NCBI RefSeq assembly: GCF_000006565.2
Contig: NC_031474.1
Span: forward strand, 3,879,662 to 3,943,661
From: Toxoplasma gondii ME49
Taxonomy: Eukaryota; Apicomplexa; Conoidasida; Eucoccidiorida; Sarcocystidae
Direction of reading: 5' to 3'
Length of the DNA: 64,000 bases
Of this stretch, positions 24,401 through 37,108 are shown one piece after another. Below the pieces are notes generated by a model. It worked only from the letters and a program-made list of their open reading frames with translations. It did no database searches and was not told the origin of the DNA. The position numbers and the translations under genes were made by a program. Numbering within the stretch: position 1 is the first letter of the stretch; each line of letters opens with the position of its first letter.

Positions 24401-27133
24401 ATGGAATCTCGTTTTTTGACGGACACCTCCCCTGTGTCGAGGTTGAAAACGCGAAGCTCGGAGGAGCAACACACCGAAGCGAACAGCAAGGACGGCTGAC
24501 GCCTGTGGACTGGAGACCCCTTTTCTCACGAGGAAGCCAGCCAACAAAGACGTGAACAAAAACAGTCAACCGCCGAACACAGCGAAGCCTCGGAGAGCGA
24601 AAAAAGCGTGGAATCGGAGTGTGAACTCGCGCCTCCCTAAGAGAATTCGATACGGCACAGACACTTGGCCATTTGCACCCCCCTTTAGAGCGTTCGAGCA
24701 ACCACTTTTCTCGTGCCGTGACCCCGTCTTTTTGTTTGCCTTGGTGTTCCATCGACTTCTGTCTTCTGTCCCGCCGACGCACGCTCCGCTGTGACATGAA
24801 AACGGGAAGCGCTGTTTTCTCCCTGTTTCCGCAGTGGACTGCAGCTGGGAGAGCGTACCTGCAACTCGTCTTCGACTGGCTCGCGGCCGCGCTGTTGGAA
24901 CTGCTCGAAAGAATGCTGGTCGTCAACTTTGTAGAAAACCCGAAGAAGAAAAGGAGGTGTCGTGCATCTGTCCACCATCAGCGCAGGTTTCAGCGTCCGC
25001 CTCAAGGCTACGGGGCATGCACATCAAAGGCATCGAGAGGAGAACGGAACTGCGGGGATTTGGGGCAAACGCGCACAGAAAAAGATCTGAATAGGACACC
25101 TCGGCGAATAAAAAACAAAAGTCACGGACGACGAAGTGTCTAGGTGGCGGTGCGCGCAGACCGAACACCCACGCCTGCAAAGACACCAGTGCCGCTCTTT
25201 CCACCCAGTGCCTCGCCCTGTCGGGGTGCGTGAAGGAACTATGTGTCGACGCTGTAGATGCCGAGGAGACAATCTGCTTATCACTATGCGTAGGCCCGTC
25301 CTAAAATTTGCGACACCGACCGACACACGAGCAACCACACTCTGTCTCGCTTGGTGGAAAACGCGGTGTGTCTATTCTGCAGCCCCCGGATTGCCACCCT
25401 CGTGTATGACATGCCTCTGTGCTGCCACGGGCAGCCTCGATGAACCCAATTCCGAGTTCTGATCTTCTCTCGCTTCCTTGCCCACATGTACCCCCTCTTC
25501 TATGACACAGGTGCCAGGGAATTCTTTTGAGAACGCTTCGAGTCAGGCGAGACGTTCGCGTACGAGTACATCGTCCAGAACGCTCTGGGGAACGAGCTCG
25601 AGGCAAACCTCGGTGGACACACAGCCGTGTCTCAACAGCACGCAAGTTCCTAAAAAGACAGCCAATTCTCTGCGAAGCTGGTGCGCGGCATCGATTTTTC
25701 TCACCTCGTCTCCGCTCCTTCATGATGCCAGCCATTTCCGCGTCTTGCACGAGTTTGCGTCTCATCATCAGCCGCTCCTGGAAGAAGGAAGGCGGGGGAG
25801 AACTTCCCCGGGGCATGGCAGAGCTGCCAGGCCGACCCCTTTCTGTCCACGCGTCTCGCCTTCCGAAAGCGCCTCCGCCGAGAAGGTCGTCCCGGAGTTC
25901 TTCGCCCCGCGCCCAGCGATCGTTTGGCCCTCCGCGGTCGGCACCAGTGGGGCGACCACGGTCGCCCGAGCCCCAGAATGCGCCGGGTCCGCTGCGGGGG
26001 TCAAAAAGAGGATGGAGTCCCCGGCGGAGTTCAGCAGGCGTGCGTGAGAGGGGAGGGAGCAAAGGCGTGGTGCTGTGCTTGGGGGGCATTCGCGAGGCGA
26101 ACGGGTGATCTGGCGGCAGCGCAGCGAGAAACTCCTCGTTCGCGCTCCGCCCGCGGCGACTGTCCATGGCCCCGGGTCCGTGAGGCGACGCATGACGGGC
26201 GCCATTTCTTCCAGGGAGGAACCGCCAATTCGGGTACGGGGAGAAGTCGCTGCGACTCCTGCTCACACTCCGACTTTTGCTGTGGCGGCGGTTGCTACGA
26301 CCGCCGCCCCCTCGCGAGCGAGGATTCCGACGGGGCTCCCGTTGGATCGAAGGACTGGGGCGAGGAAGTCTGAGACTGCGGCTTCGACTCGGGCTCAAGC
26401 TTCTTCGCGGGCTGTGCGCGCCTCGGCGACGGCGGCGACGCGGGCGGCGCCCCTCGGGAGACTCGCGGCGAGCCTCTTTCTTGTCGGTTCTCAGCCGCGA
26501 GTGCGACCGGCTTCTCTCGCGGCGCGGACTCTCGCTACCGCCCTTGTTGGCCTTCGTGCGCGACTTCCCGCTCCGGCTCGGCTTTCGCCGGGATCCCACG
26601 GCGTCGCCGGGAGACGGACTCCGCGAGAGCTCGCGGCGGGGCGAGGCCCGCGGGGTGGCCGCGCGCCGGGCCTTTTTTGGCTTCTCATCTTCCTCCGACT
26701 TGCGCAGCCACGGCTTGTGTGTCGCGTCCTTCACTCCGTCTCGGACCTTGTCCTCAGGTGAGCGACTAGAAGTCCTGTGGCGGCCACTGCGCGACGAGAG
26801 GCCCTTCGGTGGGGCGACCGCCCGGAAGGACGCTTTCGACTTCTCCTTCTTCTGCAAGGCATTTTCTGCCCCCTCGGAACCCGGCCGCGGAGAAGCAGAC
26901 GCGCGCTTCTCCGTCCTTCGCTGCTTCGACCTGTGCCGCCGCGACGAGGTGGACCGCGACCGCTTCTCCTTCTCCGCCCGCCGCTTGTTCGAGGCAGACG
27001 CGCCAGAAGTCTTCCGCTTCGACACGCGCGGAGACGGCGACCGACGACGCCTAGAGGAGGCGGACCGAGACATCCTCCTCTCTTCGCCGTTGTCTCCCTC
27101 CTTCCTAGGAGAGCGGCTACGGTGCCGAGCCAT
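21494..27133 (-). CDS. SR-rich protein fused to a SAP18 domain
   Basis: The model in transcription order is 27133-25705, 25007-24859, 24364-24253, 23714-23629, 22908-22469 and 21884-21494; all phases agree and give 868 codons. Residues 1-475 are an RS/SR-rich, proline- and glycine-bearing region starting MARHRSRSPRKEG. From about residue 490 to 608 is a full SAP18 fold: PPFLLRVF, ELQVYAWMDSKLREI, LVKDVCWEAR, FRLVYP, DIGLLHS...DSKTL and DVKFQIGDFLLLSIV, matching human SAP18 strand by strand. An acidic, lysine-rich tail follows. SAP18 is a subunit of the Sin3-HDAC and ASAP/PSAP complexes, where it binds RNPS1 with Acinus or Pinin. The weakest join is 25705 to 25007 (TAG acceptor): SAP18 could instead start at the ATG at 24978. 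The tail has two possible ends: a TAA at 22467-22465, or splicing at GTAAGA (overlapping that TAA) into 21884. Confidence 0.8.
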
Positions 27134-30100
27134 GGGTGGAGAGGGGCATGTGCGGGGACTGCGTTCGCCGGGAGCAGCTCGGCTGATGTGAGAGAGAGGC
27201 ACCAGGTTCGAGAGGCGTGGCCGGACGCGCGAGAAGGCGGAGTCCGTGGAATAGCGACACAAAGAAACTGCGCAAACACGCCCGAGGCGCGGCGTCTTGG
27301 TGACTCAGCCAAGGAAGGGGAAGAGAGCTGGCGAACCGGTGGAGCGAAAAGAGGGGGGTCAAGTGACTGACAGTGTTCGGAGACGACAGCCAGAGCAGCG
27401 TAGACACGGGCATGCAAAAATAAAACAGCAACTGTGCGTTTATGAAGAACAGGTGGCGGCACCTAAGCGGAAAGGCTACATCTAACGTGTAGTCGGCGGC
27501 AATGATTGTAAGGAAAACAAGCAACCCGCCCGGGAACGTGCGACTCGAGAGAACGGTCACGTCACACCTGAACAGGAAAAAATTTTTTTGATCGGGAAGC
27601 GACGGAACCAGTGAACACCAAACTCTTCAAAGACTCTTCTGTGTACTCAAACGAGAATATAGTCTCACAAGGAAAGCCAAGAAGCACTCGTTGGTGTGCC
27701 CAGAACGACGGTGACTGACCACGTCGACACCGGAGTTGCAATTCGACGTTTTCCCTCACAGATGCCGAGGAGTTTTCAGGGCCTTCCGTCACACTACAGA
27801 AGAGCGTAGAACCCCCAGAGATCCTCTCGCGCGTGCGCTTCGGAAGAGAATACGGGTAGGTGACGGAATGTGCTGTAACGTTTCGTCGTTGCGCATATTT
27901 GAGTTGGTGAGTAGTCGCTCATGTCACGGAGCGCGGTCCTGCTGTCGGATTTGTCCAGCGTAGAAAAACCACGTTGTCAGGCAGAAAGAAGAGTCGGCAA
28001 TCGGAAATTCCAGAAGAGGATTCTATCTGTCTTGCCCGTTTTTGTAGACACAGGCTGTCCGCTTGGCAAGGGGGATGCTGGAAGTGTTCACCCAGAGAAA
28101 GGAAAAGCGACAACGGGATCCTGCCACAGAACGAACTCCTCTGACGGGAGTCAGGCTTCGCAGCTTGCCTCAAGAAAAAGAAGCAATTAAAGCATTCAAG
28201 TGTGCCTTTCAAAGTGGTGAGACGTGCGTGATTTTTTTGCCCCATTCTTTGTGCAAAAACTGACGTGGTGCATGCAATACACACATCGGGACACCACGCG
28301 GGGGACACGAAACCCGTGATTGGACTACCAGGGGCAGCGCTGCTTCCGTTGATAGAGCTTGTCACTTCACGGTAGCATCAAAAAGTGCCACTCCTTCAAG
28401 TGTCTAACCGGAGATGCTTTTCCTGAAATTATCAGCAGAAGCACAACACCAGCGGGTCCCCTTAAGTGCTGGTCGACAGCACTTTTCACGCAGAGACGGT
28501 AGAGGCGTGACCCTCTCTGCCAAAGCGCATCGCAAGACTCCGGGGACACCTCGAATCTGGCATGAAATTGGTACGCTGTAGTCGCAATATGCTATTCTCG
28601 ACTATACGATGCTGGATGAAGGGCTCTAGAAGTCCTGGATCCGAGATTACGTCGATGACTAAAGATACTCTAGGTGTCCTTAGCACTGGGCTTGAGACAG
28701 CTTCTGCGTTCTCCCCTGAACACATTCAGTGCTGCAGTTAGGAACAATGGCGTCGTCAGTTGAATGCCCCACATCCCTCATCCATACACGGAATATGCTC
28801 ATCGAGTAATCAAACATCTCCGACCATCTCTCCCACGGCTTCCGAAAGGCCTTACTAGACAATGTCAAATACGACTACTGCAAATTGCAACAAGACAGTC
28901 ATGCTTCAATGGTGTTACGCTGCTATTTCTGAAGCATAGGCCAGGTGCGCAGGCAAAAGTCTCTGTTCAGCTTCTGTGACCTTCGAGAGGAAGTATTTCT
29001 TTTGGGAAGCTCGCGCGTCGTAACTGGCACACTACAGAACCCGATGTGCGGCCTCTCTCACGTAAGATCAGGTGCCTTAACGCACCAGCAGTTTTTTCGA
29101 ACGGCCGATCTGCCAATATCTTTACACATTCGCATCACAGAAATCTGCTCGTTCCATGTGCACGGCTACCTACAAAAACACAGGCCCGCGAAAATGTATG
29201 GTCGACGGCCCGCGAGAGCCTCGTTACATCCCGAGCTTTTGCGACAACCTTCATTATCAAAAATCAGAACACTGCAACGTGAAGACACACCACCAACACC
29301 GTGTGCAACCTATACAGTCGCTCTGCTGTGATCTTAAGCAATCTGCATCAGATGCAGTGTCGAACGACAGCAATGTTTACCTGGCTTCATTGTTACAAAA
29401 CTCAACGATTGTGGTACAGCTCCGTGTTCAGCTCTTGCAAGTTCAAGCTCTCCAGATTCGCAACTACAGCGTCAAAAAAGTGGAAGCCTTTACTTCATCA
29501 CGTTCCTGTCTGTCTCATCATGTATAGGTTATCTTACTGGAACACACGCGTTTCTGTAGGGTACTCAAGAAGGACTGAGGCATGACTGCCGCATCTTGCG
29601 CACATCCACTGAAACGGGGAAGACAGCCTCCCTTTTTCTACGCTTAACATGGATAACTGTGATACTGCTTTACGTGTCGGCGATACACCTGAGTAGCAAA
29701 CGCCGAAGTTATGGCGCAGTCGAGTTTCTAAGCCGTGGGTGGTGAGACAGGTGAGCTCCCTCACCGTGACCTATACTGTGCACTCAACCCTTTGCTCGTC
29801 ATATTATTGAATACGGCGCACTCGAACCAAGTTTACACCTTCTGCATCCACTAATCATGCGAATGAGAAAAGTCTAAAGGGCCAAACACGTTTCTTTCAT
29901 ATCAACTGTGGACCATGTTCAACACACGATGAGAACTAGAAGACCCGTCACGTAGCGCACTGCATGTGAGAAACATTTCCGTTCAGAAATGCCATGTATA
30001 GTGTGACACTTGCGATGTTCGTCTCAGCAGCCATTCAGAAACAATTCACGTCACTGATTCGTGGTTTACCACACTGTGCACAGTACAGTAGCGTGCACTG

Positions 30101-30764
30101 TTTGGCGTATCTTCACACGCAGTCTGCGGCTTTCTTCCGCCACAGAGGTTAGGGACGATTCTCACCGTGCTGAAAAGTCTCCCCATCTGAAACTTCTGCA
30201 TCCAGAAGGAAATTCCCGTCCTTACACAATCCTTATCCCTGCCGTAGGTGTCGATTTAGAAAACATCTCCACCCACCAGTTTAGGCAGAATTGAAATGTA
30301 TCGGGACTAAAGTAAGCTAAATCAATGAAATGGTTTGCTCAGCGGATTTATCTTGATAAACATGGGAGCCATTTAGCAGCTGGCATTGACATATAATTAT
30401 GAAAGGCAACTAACTTTGCAGCGTTTACATACAGTTCAGAAGCATCCTGTGTGTTTGCTAGCGTCAAACATCTGGTTGCAGAAGTAGCAGCAGGATGCGA
30501 ATTCAGAAGGGACGAACATTTGAACGGAGACTACCTCGATTACGATCATATTTGTATACCTTGCACACAAATGCTGGTTCTTAAAATATACGCGGCATAC
30601 TACTATACTTAATGGGCCTTTGTCTTTTCTCAACGAATTACACTTTCCTTGTAAGTACGTAACTATACATACCCTGAAAGCAAGATGGAACACGGCGAAG
30701 CGTGAGGCAAGCTGTGCCGTTTGCCTCAATCACCTCGCAAGTTCCTTTTCTTGACGGACTACCT
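27134..30764. other. No gene seen; upstream region of SR-SAP18
   Basis: ORFs here are short and unsupported. The SR-rich frame is open back to 27262, so a start slightly upstream of 27133 is possible. 5' UTR or leader exons of SR-SAP18 would fall here, but I cannot locate them. Confidence 0.45.
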
Positions 30765-31091
30765 TTAGTCCAGCCGATTCTTCAGGGCCTTCTTCCATTT
30801 AGACCTCTCTCTCCTCTTCCCCAGTGCATACCCTGTCACCAAGGCCACGGCAACTGCAGCGGCACCCACGAGGTAACCGGGCCAGAAGCCTAACCTTGCT
30901 TGAGTGCGACGCCAAAGGCCGTTCTCGCTTGTCAAGCCGGAAACTACCGCCGCCCTCGCACCCGCCACCCTGGCTGCAAAGGCATCCGCTCTTGCACCTG
31001 CGTCTTGAAACGTTGTGCCGTGGCTCGCTGTGGCCAGGCCACAAAGCGCGATGGCCACCACCGCGAAAAGAAGTAAATGAAGAGTCTTCAT
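30765..31091 (-). CDS. Small secreted single-pass membrane protein (108 aa)
   Basis: This is a single-exon frame from the ATG at 31091 to a stop at 30765. It has an N-terminal signal peptide (residues 1-23, MKTLHLLLFAVVAIALCGLA), then an alanine-rich luminal segment of about 45 residues. A clear transmembrane helix follows at about residues 71-90 (GYLVGAAAVAVALVTGYALG), with a strongly basic tail (KRRERSKWKKALKNRLD). Small proteins built like this are common among coccidian dense-granule and vacuole-membrane proteins, but I do not recognise the family, so export is inference. Its 5' end faces chorismate synthase about 1 kb away, so the two share a divergent intergenic region. Confidence 0.72.
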   Translation of the reverse strand: MKTLHLLLFAVVAIALCGLATASHGTTFQDAGARADAFAARVAGARAAVVSGLTSENGLWRRTQARLGFWPGYLVGAAAVAVALVTGYALGKRRERSKWKKALKNRLD

Positions 31092-32120
31092 CTTAGAGAG
31101 ATCTGCTTACCTTGCTTGCCCGAAAGCTCAGTGAGCGGCACGGCTACCTCTTGCACCCAGTGTAGTGAGCGCTAACGGAAGCCTTAAGCGAAGATGATTC
31201 CCACCTGGCAATTCCTTTTCGAATCGTCGTAAAAGTGTAAACTCCACGACAGACGAGGGCCCTCGCCCGAGTGACAGCTGCGGCAGCAGGTCCCGGTTGT
31301 TGATTGAGAACTGCGGATAAACCTCGACGAATTACGACAGTTCACAACGCCAAAATACACCTGAAGAACGGCAAAAATCAGAAAGTGCGTAACGGTTACG
31401 TGACTGATGCGGCCACCCGAACTGTGGCCTCGCTCTTCCCAAGTCTACCTGTGCACAGTTGTTGGATTCAAACGGTCGCCCAATAATTCTCGCAGTGGCA
31501 CAGTCGAAGCAGAGGGAAAACATCATCGCGCGCTGGCCCTCTTTCTTTCGCCACGGAAAACTAGAGAACTCACATGGGAATACTCGGCTAGCCTTTCTGG
31601 GTTCACGAAAGAGACGCCGAACTTCGCTGTTCACTCCTGCTTGCGTGAGGGCGTCAGGCACGGGACAAACTTGAGGGTGAGCCGCAGCGGTGCGCGAATT
31701 CTGCAGTTCTCTCGAATATATGGCTGCCCACTACCCGTAGGTATTTGCGACGCAGCGCTTGCGTCACTCGGCGGCGTGACACACAACCTGCACCGGCCGC
31801 CACTCGCGCGCATCCACGGTAGAGCTAACGAGTCTGCGATGGGGTTAGAGACGCACACCTTTGACTCCCGGGGCCTACGGAGACGACGCGGACGCGTGTC
31901 TCCCCTTTTCGCTCTTTTTACTGTACGCTGGTAAAACGACTTTTCGACGCAGCATGGTTCTCATCTTCTCGGTTTCACTTTTCTTTGAGTGCCTGTGTGA
32001 GAGACGGTCGTCGCAACAAGAATCTCCTCCGCTCACGCCTTTCCTCACAGTCCTGTTTTCCCTCCAGCTGTCACACATCCCGCTCGTTCCGCTGCATCTC
32101 CTCACATTTCTTGCAGTCAG
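31092..32120. promoter_or_regulatory. Divergent intergenic region between the 108-aa gene and chorismate synthase
   Basis: About 1 kb separates two oppositely directed start codons, so it must hold both promoters. No TATA-like or known coccidian motif stands out. A polypyrimidine stretch ending TTGCAGTCAG immediately before the ATG at 32121 resembles a splice acceptor, so chorismate synthase may have a 5' UTR intron. Confidence 0.4.
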
Positions 32121-35100
32121 ATGTCTTCCTATGGAGCCGCTCTGCGCATACACACTTTCGGTGAATCTCACGGCTCAGCCGTTGGGTGTATAATCGACGG
32201 GCTGCCTCCTCGCCTCCCTCTTTCTGTCGAAGATGTTCAGCCTCAATTAAATCGCAGAAGACCCGGCCAAGGGCCTCTCTCGACGCAGCGGAGAGAGAAA
32301 GATCGAGTCAACATACTCTCCGGTGTTGAAGACGGATATACACTCGGTGAGGGAAGAAACTACAGACGTCACGTGCCTGTGCCAGCACATAACTGCAGAT
32401 TCATATATATATATATATATATATACATATACAGATGTGTATTTTGTGTGTATAGTTAAGCAGAGGATGATATTGAAAATGGCTGTCGGTGTATTCTTAT
32501 TCGCCCTGTGGCGCTTTTGGAGAAGGCCCTGGGGAAACGGAAGCCCTGGCACAAGTTCTGCCGGCTAAGCTTCAGAAACCGCAGTTAATAGCTCGAAAGT
32601 ACCGTATCCAAACGTTCTCTTTTATCCACACAGTGTGTTGGACACAAGCGAAGCCGAAAAGTGTCTTGCACGTGGCGAGTTTTCGGAGGTGACAAAACAC
32701 ACGCGCCACTCCGTAGAAATACCGGATCCGAGTTTACCTGCTGCAGGCTTCGGAACGCTGCTTTGTTCCGAAGATGGCCTCGTGGTTTCGATGGGAAATT
32801 GGAGGGTGCAAAAGTGCCCGGCGCTCGTGGCCTGCGCCATCTGGCATCGTGGACTGGCCGTCTACCGTGATCCTCGCGTCCCTTCCAAAAAATCATTTTT
32901 TTCTGCTTCGCCTTCTCGTTCGTGTCACCGGGATCCGTCTGCAGGTACTCCCCTGGCGATGCTCGTCTGGAATGAAGACCGGCGGCCCCAGGACTACCAC
33001 GCCCTCGCGACAGTCCCGCGTCCAGGTCACGGGGATTTCACCTACCATGCAAAGTACCACATTCACGCGAAAAGCGGGGGCGGTCGGAGCAGCGCGCGGG
33101 AGACTTTGGCGCGCGTCGCCGCTGGAGCAGTCGTTGAGAAGTGGCTAGGCATGCACTACGGCACCAGCTTCACAGCTTGGGTGTGTCAGGTGAGACGAAA
33201 CCCAGAAGGTTACAGGAGAGTGGATGAAAAGACAGAGATAGACAGGTCTTCGCTGGAGGCAGTACGCGGATGGAAGACAACGTTCAGGCGCTTTCCGATT
33301 CATGGGGCAAGCGTGGCTAATTTTCCATGACTCGACAGCGGTGACCCTAGGATCGCGTCGGTTTTTGATGCCTGGTCCTCTCACGCCTTAGGTTGGTGAT
33401 GTCTCTGTGCCCCGATCGCTCCGAAGAAAGTGGGAGCGGCAGCCGCCAACTCGCCAAGACGTCGATCGCCTTGGCGTGGTCCGCGTGAGCCCAGATGGAA
33501 CCACATTTCTCGACGCGAACAACCGCCTTTACGACGAGCGAGGAGAGGAACTCGTCGAGGAGGAAGACAAAGCCAGGCGTCGGCTTCTTTTCGGAGTCGA
33601 CAACCCGACGCCAGGAGAAACAGTGATTGAGACCAGGTGCCCGTGCCCCTCCACAGCTGTTCGCATGGCTGTGAAAATCAACCAGGTGAGGTGGAGCAGT
33701 GCGATGAGCCATCTGTTCACTGGATCCGTAAACGCGAAGGTCATCCGTGGGGGAAAAAAGTGAATCTACGGAAGGTGAGCTGGCTTTGGCCGTGACACGT
33801 CTAGTCTACCCTGCAGACCTACCATTTGGCGAATAGCAAAGCAGCGGGGGAAGGCGTCACCCGGAGAAGGGTGTCGAGCAGTGCGCCCACCCAGAGGCTC
33901 GGAAGACCTCCGCGAACGTTGATGGTGTGCACGGTGCGGTACCTTTCAGCGGCGAAACCCTCCATCCGAGTGTGCAGACAAGTCATCACCCCAGTTGTAT
34001 GAAGCACCCTGCCTTCGATGGTGTCCCTACTTTATCCTCTCAGACCCGATCTCTGGGCGATTCGATTGGCGGATGCATCTCCGGTGCAATCGTGCGGCCA
34101 CCGCTGGGCCTCGGTAAGCAGTCTCGTTTTCTGTGTTTCCTCGGCTCCTATACAGCACCTGACCACGTTTCTAGGTGGTGTGGCGACAGGTCGGACCTAT
34201 ATTCGAGACGTGCACAGTTCGTCCAAATTGCTCGTTCCATGCACCAGCATCTCCTTGCCAGACACCCCACACACCGCATAGGTTTGCTTGACAAATGAAA
34301 CTGACAAATACGACCTGCGGGGACTTGTGACAACGTTGCCCTTTTGCCGTTTTCCTGCGAGGTCGTGACTGAGGCGCTGGTGAAGAGCGAGACTGGGCCG
34401 AGGCGTGTGTTTCCATGCAAACAGAAAGCAGGCTGATATAGGCATGCAAACGAGCGGATGTGGAAGCGCAGTGCTGAATGCATGAACTAACTAAAGGTGC
34501 ACACACCCGCGCACCACCCGAGATGCAGCGACCGACGGCACACCTCTGTGAGGTGCAGATGACTCTGCATCAAGAATCAGTGCCTCAGAGACCCTTTTCC
34601 CCGTGTAGTTTCTTAGTGCGGCAGAAAGCGTTTTCGTTGCTCTGTTCAGTCCATCCACCACCAGCAGTTGGCGCCAACTGCGAGACCGAGAAGGCAGCAT
34701 GCGAGAATTCAGAGAGTGCAAGGGAGAGTTTTTTTGAATCATGTTTTCTCTGATTTCTTGCTGGAGGTCTGTGCATGTAGGCGAGCCGTGTTTCGACAAA
34801 GTGGAGGCGGAGCTGGCGAAGGCGATGATGTCGCTCCCTGCTACGAAAGGGTTTGAGGTATGTGTGCAACTTTCTCCAGAGAGGTGATAATTGAGCACGA
34901 CGCATGCAATTTGTGGTCAGGCCCAATATGTACAGCTCAGTTTCCACCGAAGAAATCAACACTGGTCGGGTCTTTTCACGCCACCTGTGGCCTGTCGCTT
35001 TCACCCTTTGCCTGGGATAGATGTGAGGTACACTTCGTCAACACCTTGCCGCTGGCTCTATATCGGACGCCACCCTGAATCGCGTTGCGAATGTTTTCTT

Positions 35101-37108
35101 TTGCATTCGTGATGCATCCGTCTGTGTTGACAGATTGGCCAGGGCTTTGCGAGTGTCACGTTGCGAGGCAGCGAGCACAACGACCGCTTCATTCCCTTCG
35201 AGAGAGCGTCGTGTTCATTCTCGGAATCAGCCGCGAGCACGAGCAAGCATGAAAGAGATGGGTGTTCAGCTGCTACACTCTCACGGGAGCGAGCGAGTGA
35301 CGGTAGAACAACTTCTCGACATGAAGAGGAGGTGGAAAGGGGGCGGGAGCGCATACAGCGCGATACCCTCCATGTTACTGGTGTAGATCAGCAAAACGGC
35401 AACTCCGAAGATTCAGTTCGATACACTTCCAAATCAGAGGCGTCCATCACAAGGCTGTCGGGAAATGCTGCCTCTGGAGGTGCTCCAGTCTGCCGCATTC
35501 CACTAGGCGAGGGAGTACGGATCAGGTGTGGAAGCAACAACGCTGGTGGAACGCTCGCAGGCATTACATCAGGTGGGTCCCGACCCGTTACTCGCGCTCC
35601 GCTTCCTGTCCAGTTCCGGCGTTCGACAGCACTCGTTCAAAGTGGTTGGTTTTCTGGCCAGTGGCAGCATGGGCTGTAAAGAACACACTGTTGCTGGCTG
35701 CTTTCAATAGGTGTAAAAAAAACTGGTGTCCTTTCATTCAGTCTACAGCTCTGATGCACCTTTCTGGTGCGCACGTGAGTCCTTGCTGCGGCCATCGACT
35801 CAGATAGAACAAGATCCCCCAGATACAAGAGAAATGTCTTGAGCCAAGAAGACGGCTGTCTAATTACACGATGCGGACATCAGTAATGAGATTTTAACAG
35901 AGGGGCTTCCAGCATCGCTGCAGGATGTCGCGTCGCGACCTCAGGTTGTTGATTCTGTGCTGAGAGACACACATTGTGCAACTGCTGCCTGCCCTGTCTT
36001 GTTCGTGCGTCCGTGGTGAAGTACCATCGACGTGATGAACAGCCTGAATGCAGACGTCGTCTAACGGGGTGCGCACCACCCCAAGAGGACGGTGTGACTA
36101 CGTCGGTGGCGTGGATTGATGTGTGTTCATCAGGAGAGAACATTTTTTTTCGGGTGGCCTTCAAGCCTGTTTCTTCCATCGGCTTGGAACAAGAAACTGC
36201 AGACTTCGCTGGTGAAATGAACCAGCTAGCTGTGAAAGGTAAGAGGCATTTGCTTAGTTGCGTCTCGACTTAGGCGGTCACATTTCCATTCACTCTTATC
36301 AACATTTGCAAGGTCGAAATCTGTGGTGCACATGGATGCAGTCGAGGGCGGGTCACTCACATTGCATTTTCTCCACACGCTCGCCCAACAAGAAACTGGT
36401 TTGGTGTTCTCGTGAATTCGTTGACAGGCCGCCACGATCCCTGCGTCCTTCCGCGAGCCCCTCCTCTGGTTGAGAGCATGGCTGCCCTTGTAAGCCGGCA
36501 ACATAATCTGGGAAAACGAAAACGATTGCCAGAGCGGGGATGGGCACAACACGGATCCGTGATGTTCCGTAGTACCTCGAGTCTCTCTGAGTCTTGTGCG
36601 GGATTGGTGACTGCACCCAAAATGGGTTGGAATCGAACGCTGGATCAGTGAACTCCTTGGCTGATGTCTCTCAACCGTATGACTGCTTCTCAAACAGCTC
36701 ATATAACACCCGTGGGAACTGTAGCAACAATTTTCCTTCACAATTTGGCTCGGGTCCGTGCAAAGACATTATGCAAAGCAGCCCTCAGTCGTGTGCCTCG
36801 CTTGCGTGCAGTTTCACGTAAGACTGGCATGAGGACCGAACTACCGTGCAGGGAAACGTGCTGACGTCCCCCGTAGAATGTTCTTGAGGGAATCTGCGGT
36901 GTGGCCTCCTTCCTCGAACAGTAGGACAATCCTGTCTTCTTGTCTCTTGTAGACCCTGGCCGTTCATTAACCCCTCTTTGAATTCGTCACTTGCCTCGAT
37001 GACATGTCCCCTTAGGTGATTGGCGATCTGTGCCTCCGCCAGCGCGCCCGGGAAGGGCCGCACCCCCTTCTCGTCCTTCCTCAACACAGTGGTTGCCCAT
37101 CTTGCTGA
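32121..37108 (+). CDS. aroC: Chorismate synthase
   Basis: The enzyme converts EPSP to chorismate, the last step of the shikimate pathway, using reduced FMN. Nine exons with matching phases, 32121-32346, 32945-33189, 33392-33685, 34044-34113, 34781-34857, 35134-35572, 36134-36238, 36428-36489 and 37016-37108, give 536 codons. Landmarks in order: [109 protein letters not shown] and [10 protein letters not shown]. These are the known signature regions including substrate- and FMN-binding residues. Coccidian-type insertions occur in exon 3 and, largest, in exon 6 (about residues 324-430, serine- and glutamate-rich). I see no signal or transit peptide, so it is probably cytosolic. The enzyme has no mammalian counterpart. 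Confidence 0.96.
32403..32425. repeat. AT dinucleotide repeat in chorismate synthase intron 1
   Basis: This is an uninterrupted (AT)n run of 23 bases lying wholly in intron 1. It is a typical coccidian microsatellite and likely length-polymorphic between strains. Confidence 0.9.

Noticed and set aside
25460..25640. Plus-strand protein-like frame (RFLAHMYPLFYDTGAREFF, then YEYIVQNALGNELEANLGG)
   Set aside because: It reads well but is broken by an in-frame TGA, has no matching exon on either side and lies in the predicted first intron of the SR-SAP18 gene. Possibly a relic; not supportable as a gene.
25924..27370. Long plus-strand ORFs (up to 304 codons) opposite the SR-rich exon
   Set aside because: Arg/Leu/Ser-rich complement of RS repeats; GC-rich repeats give open frames on both strands. 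The minus strand links by phase to SAP18, the plus strand to nothing.
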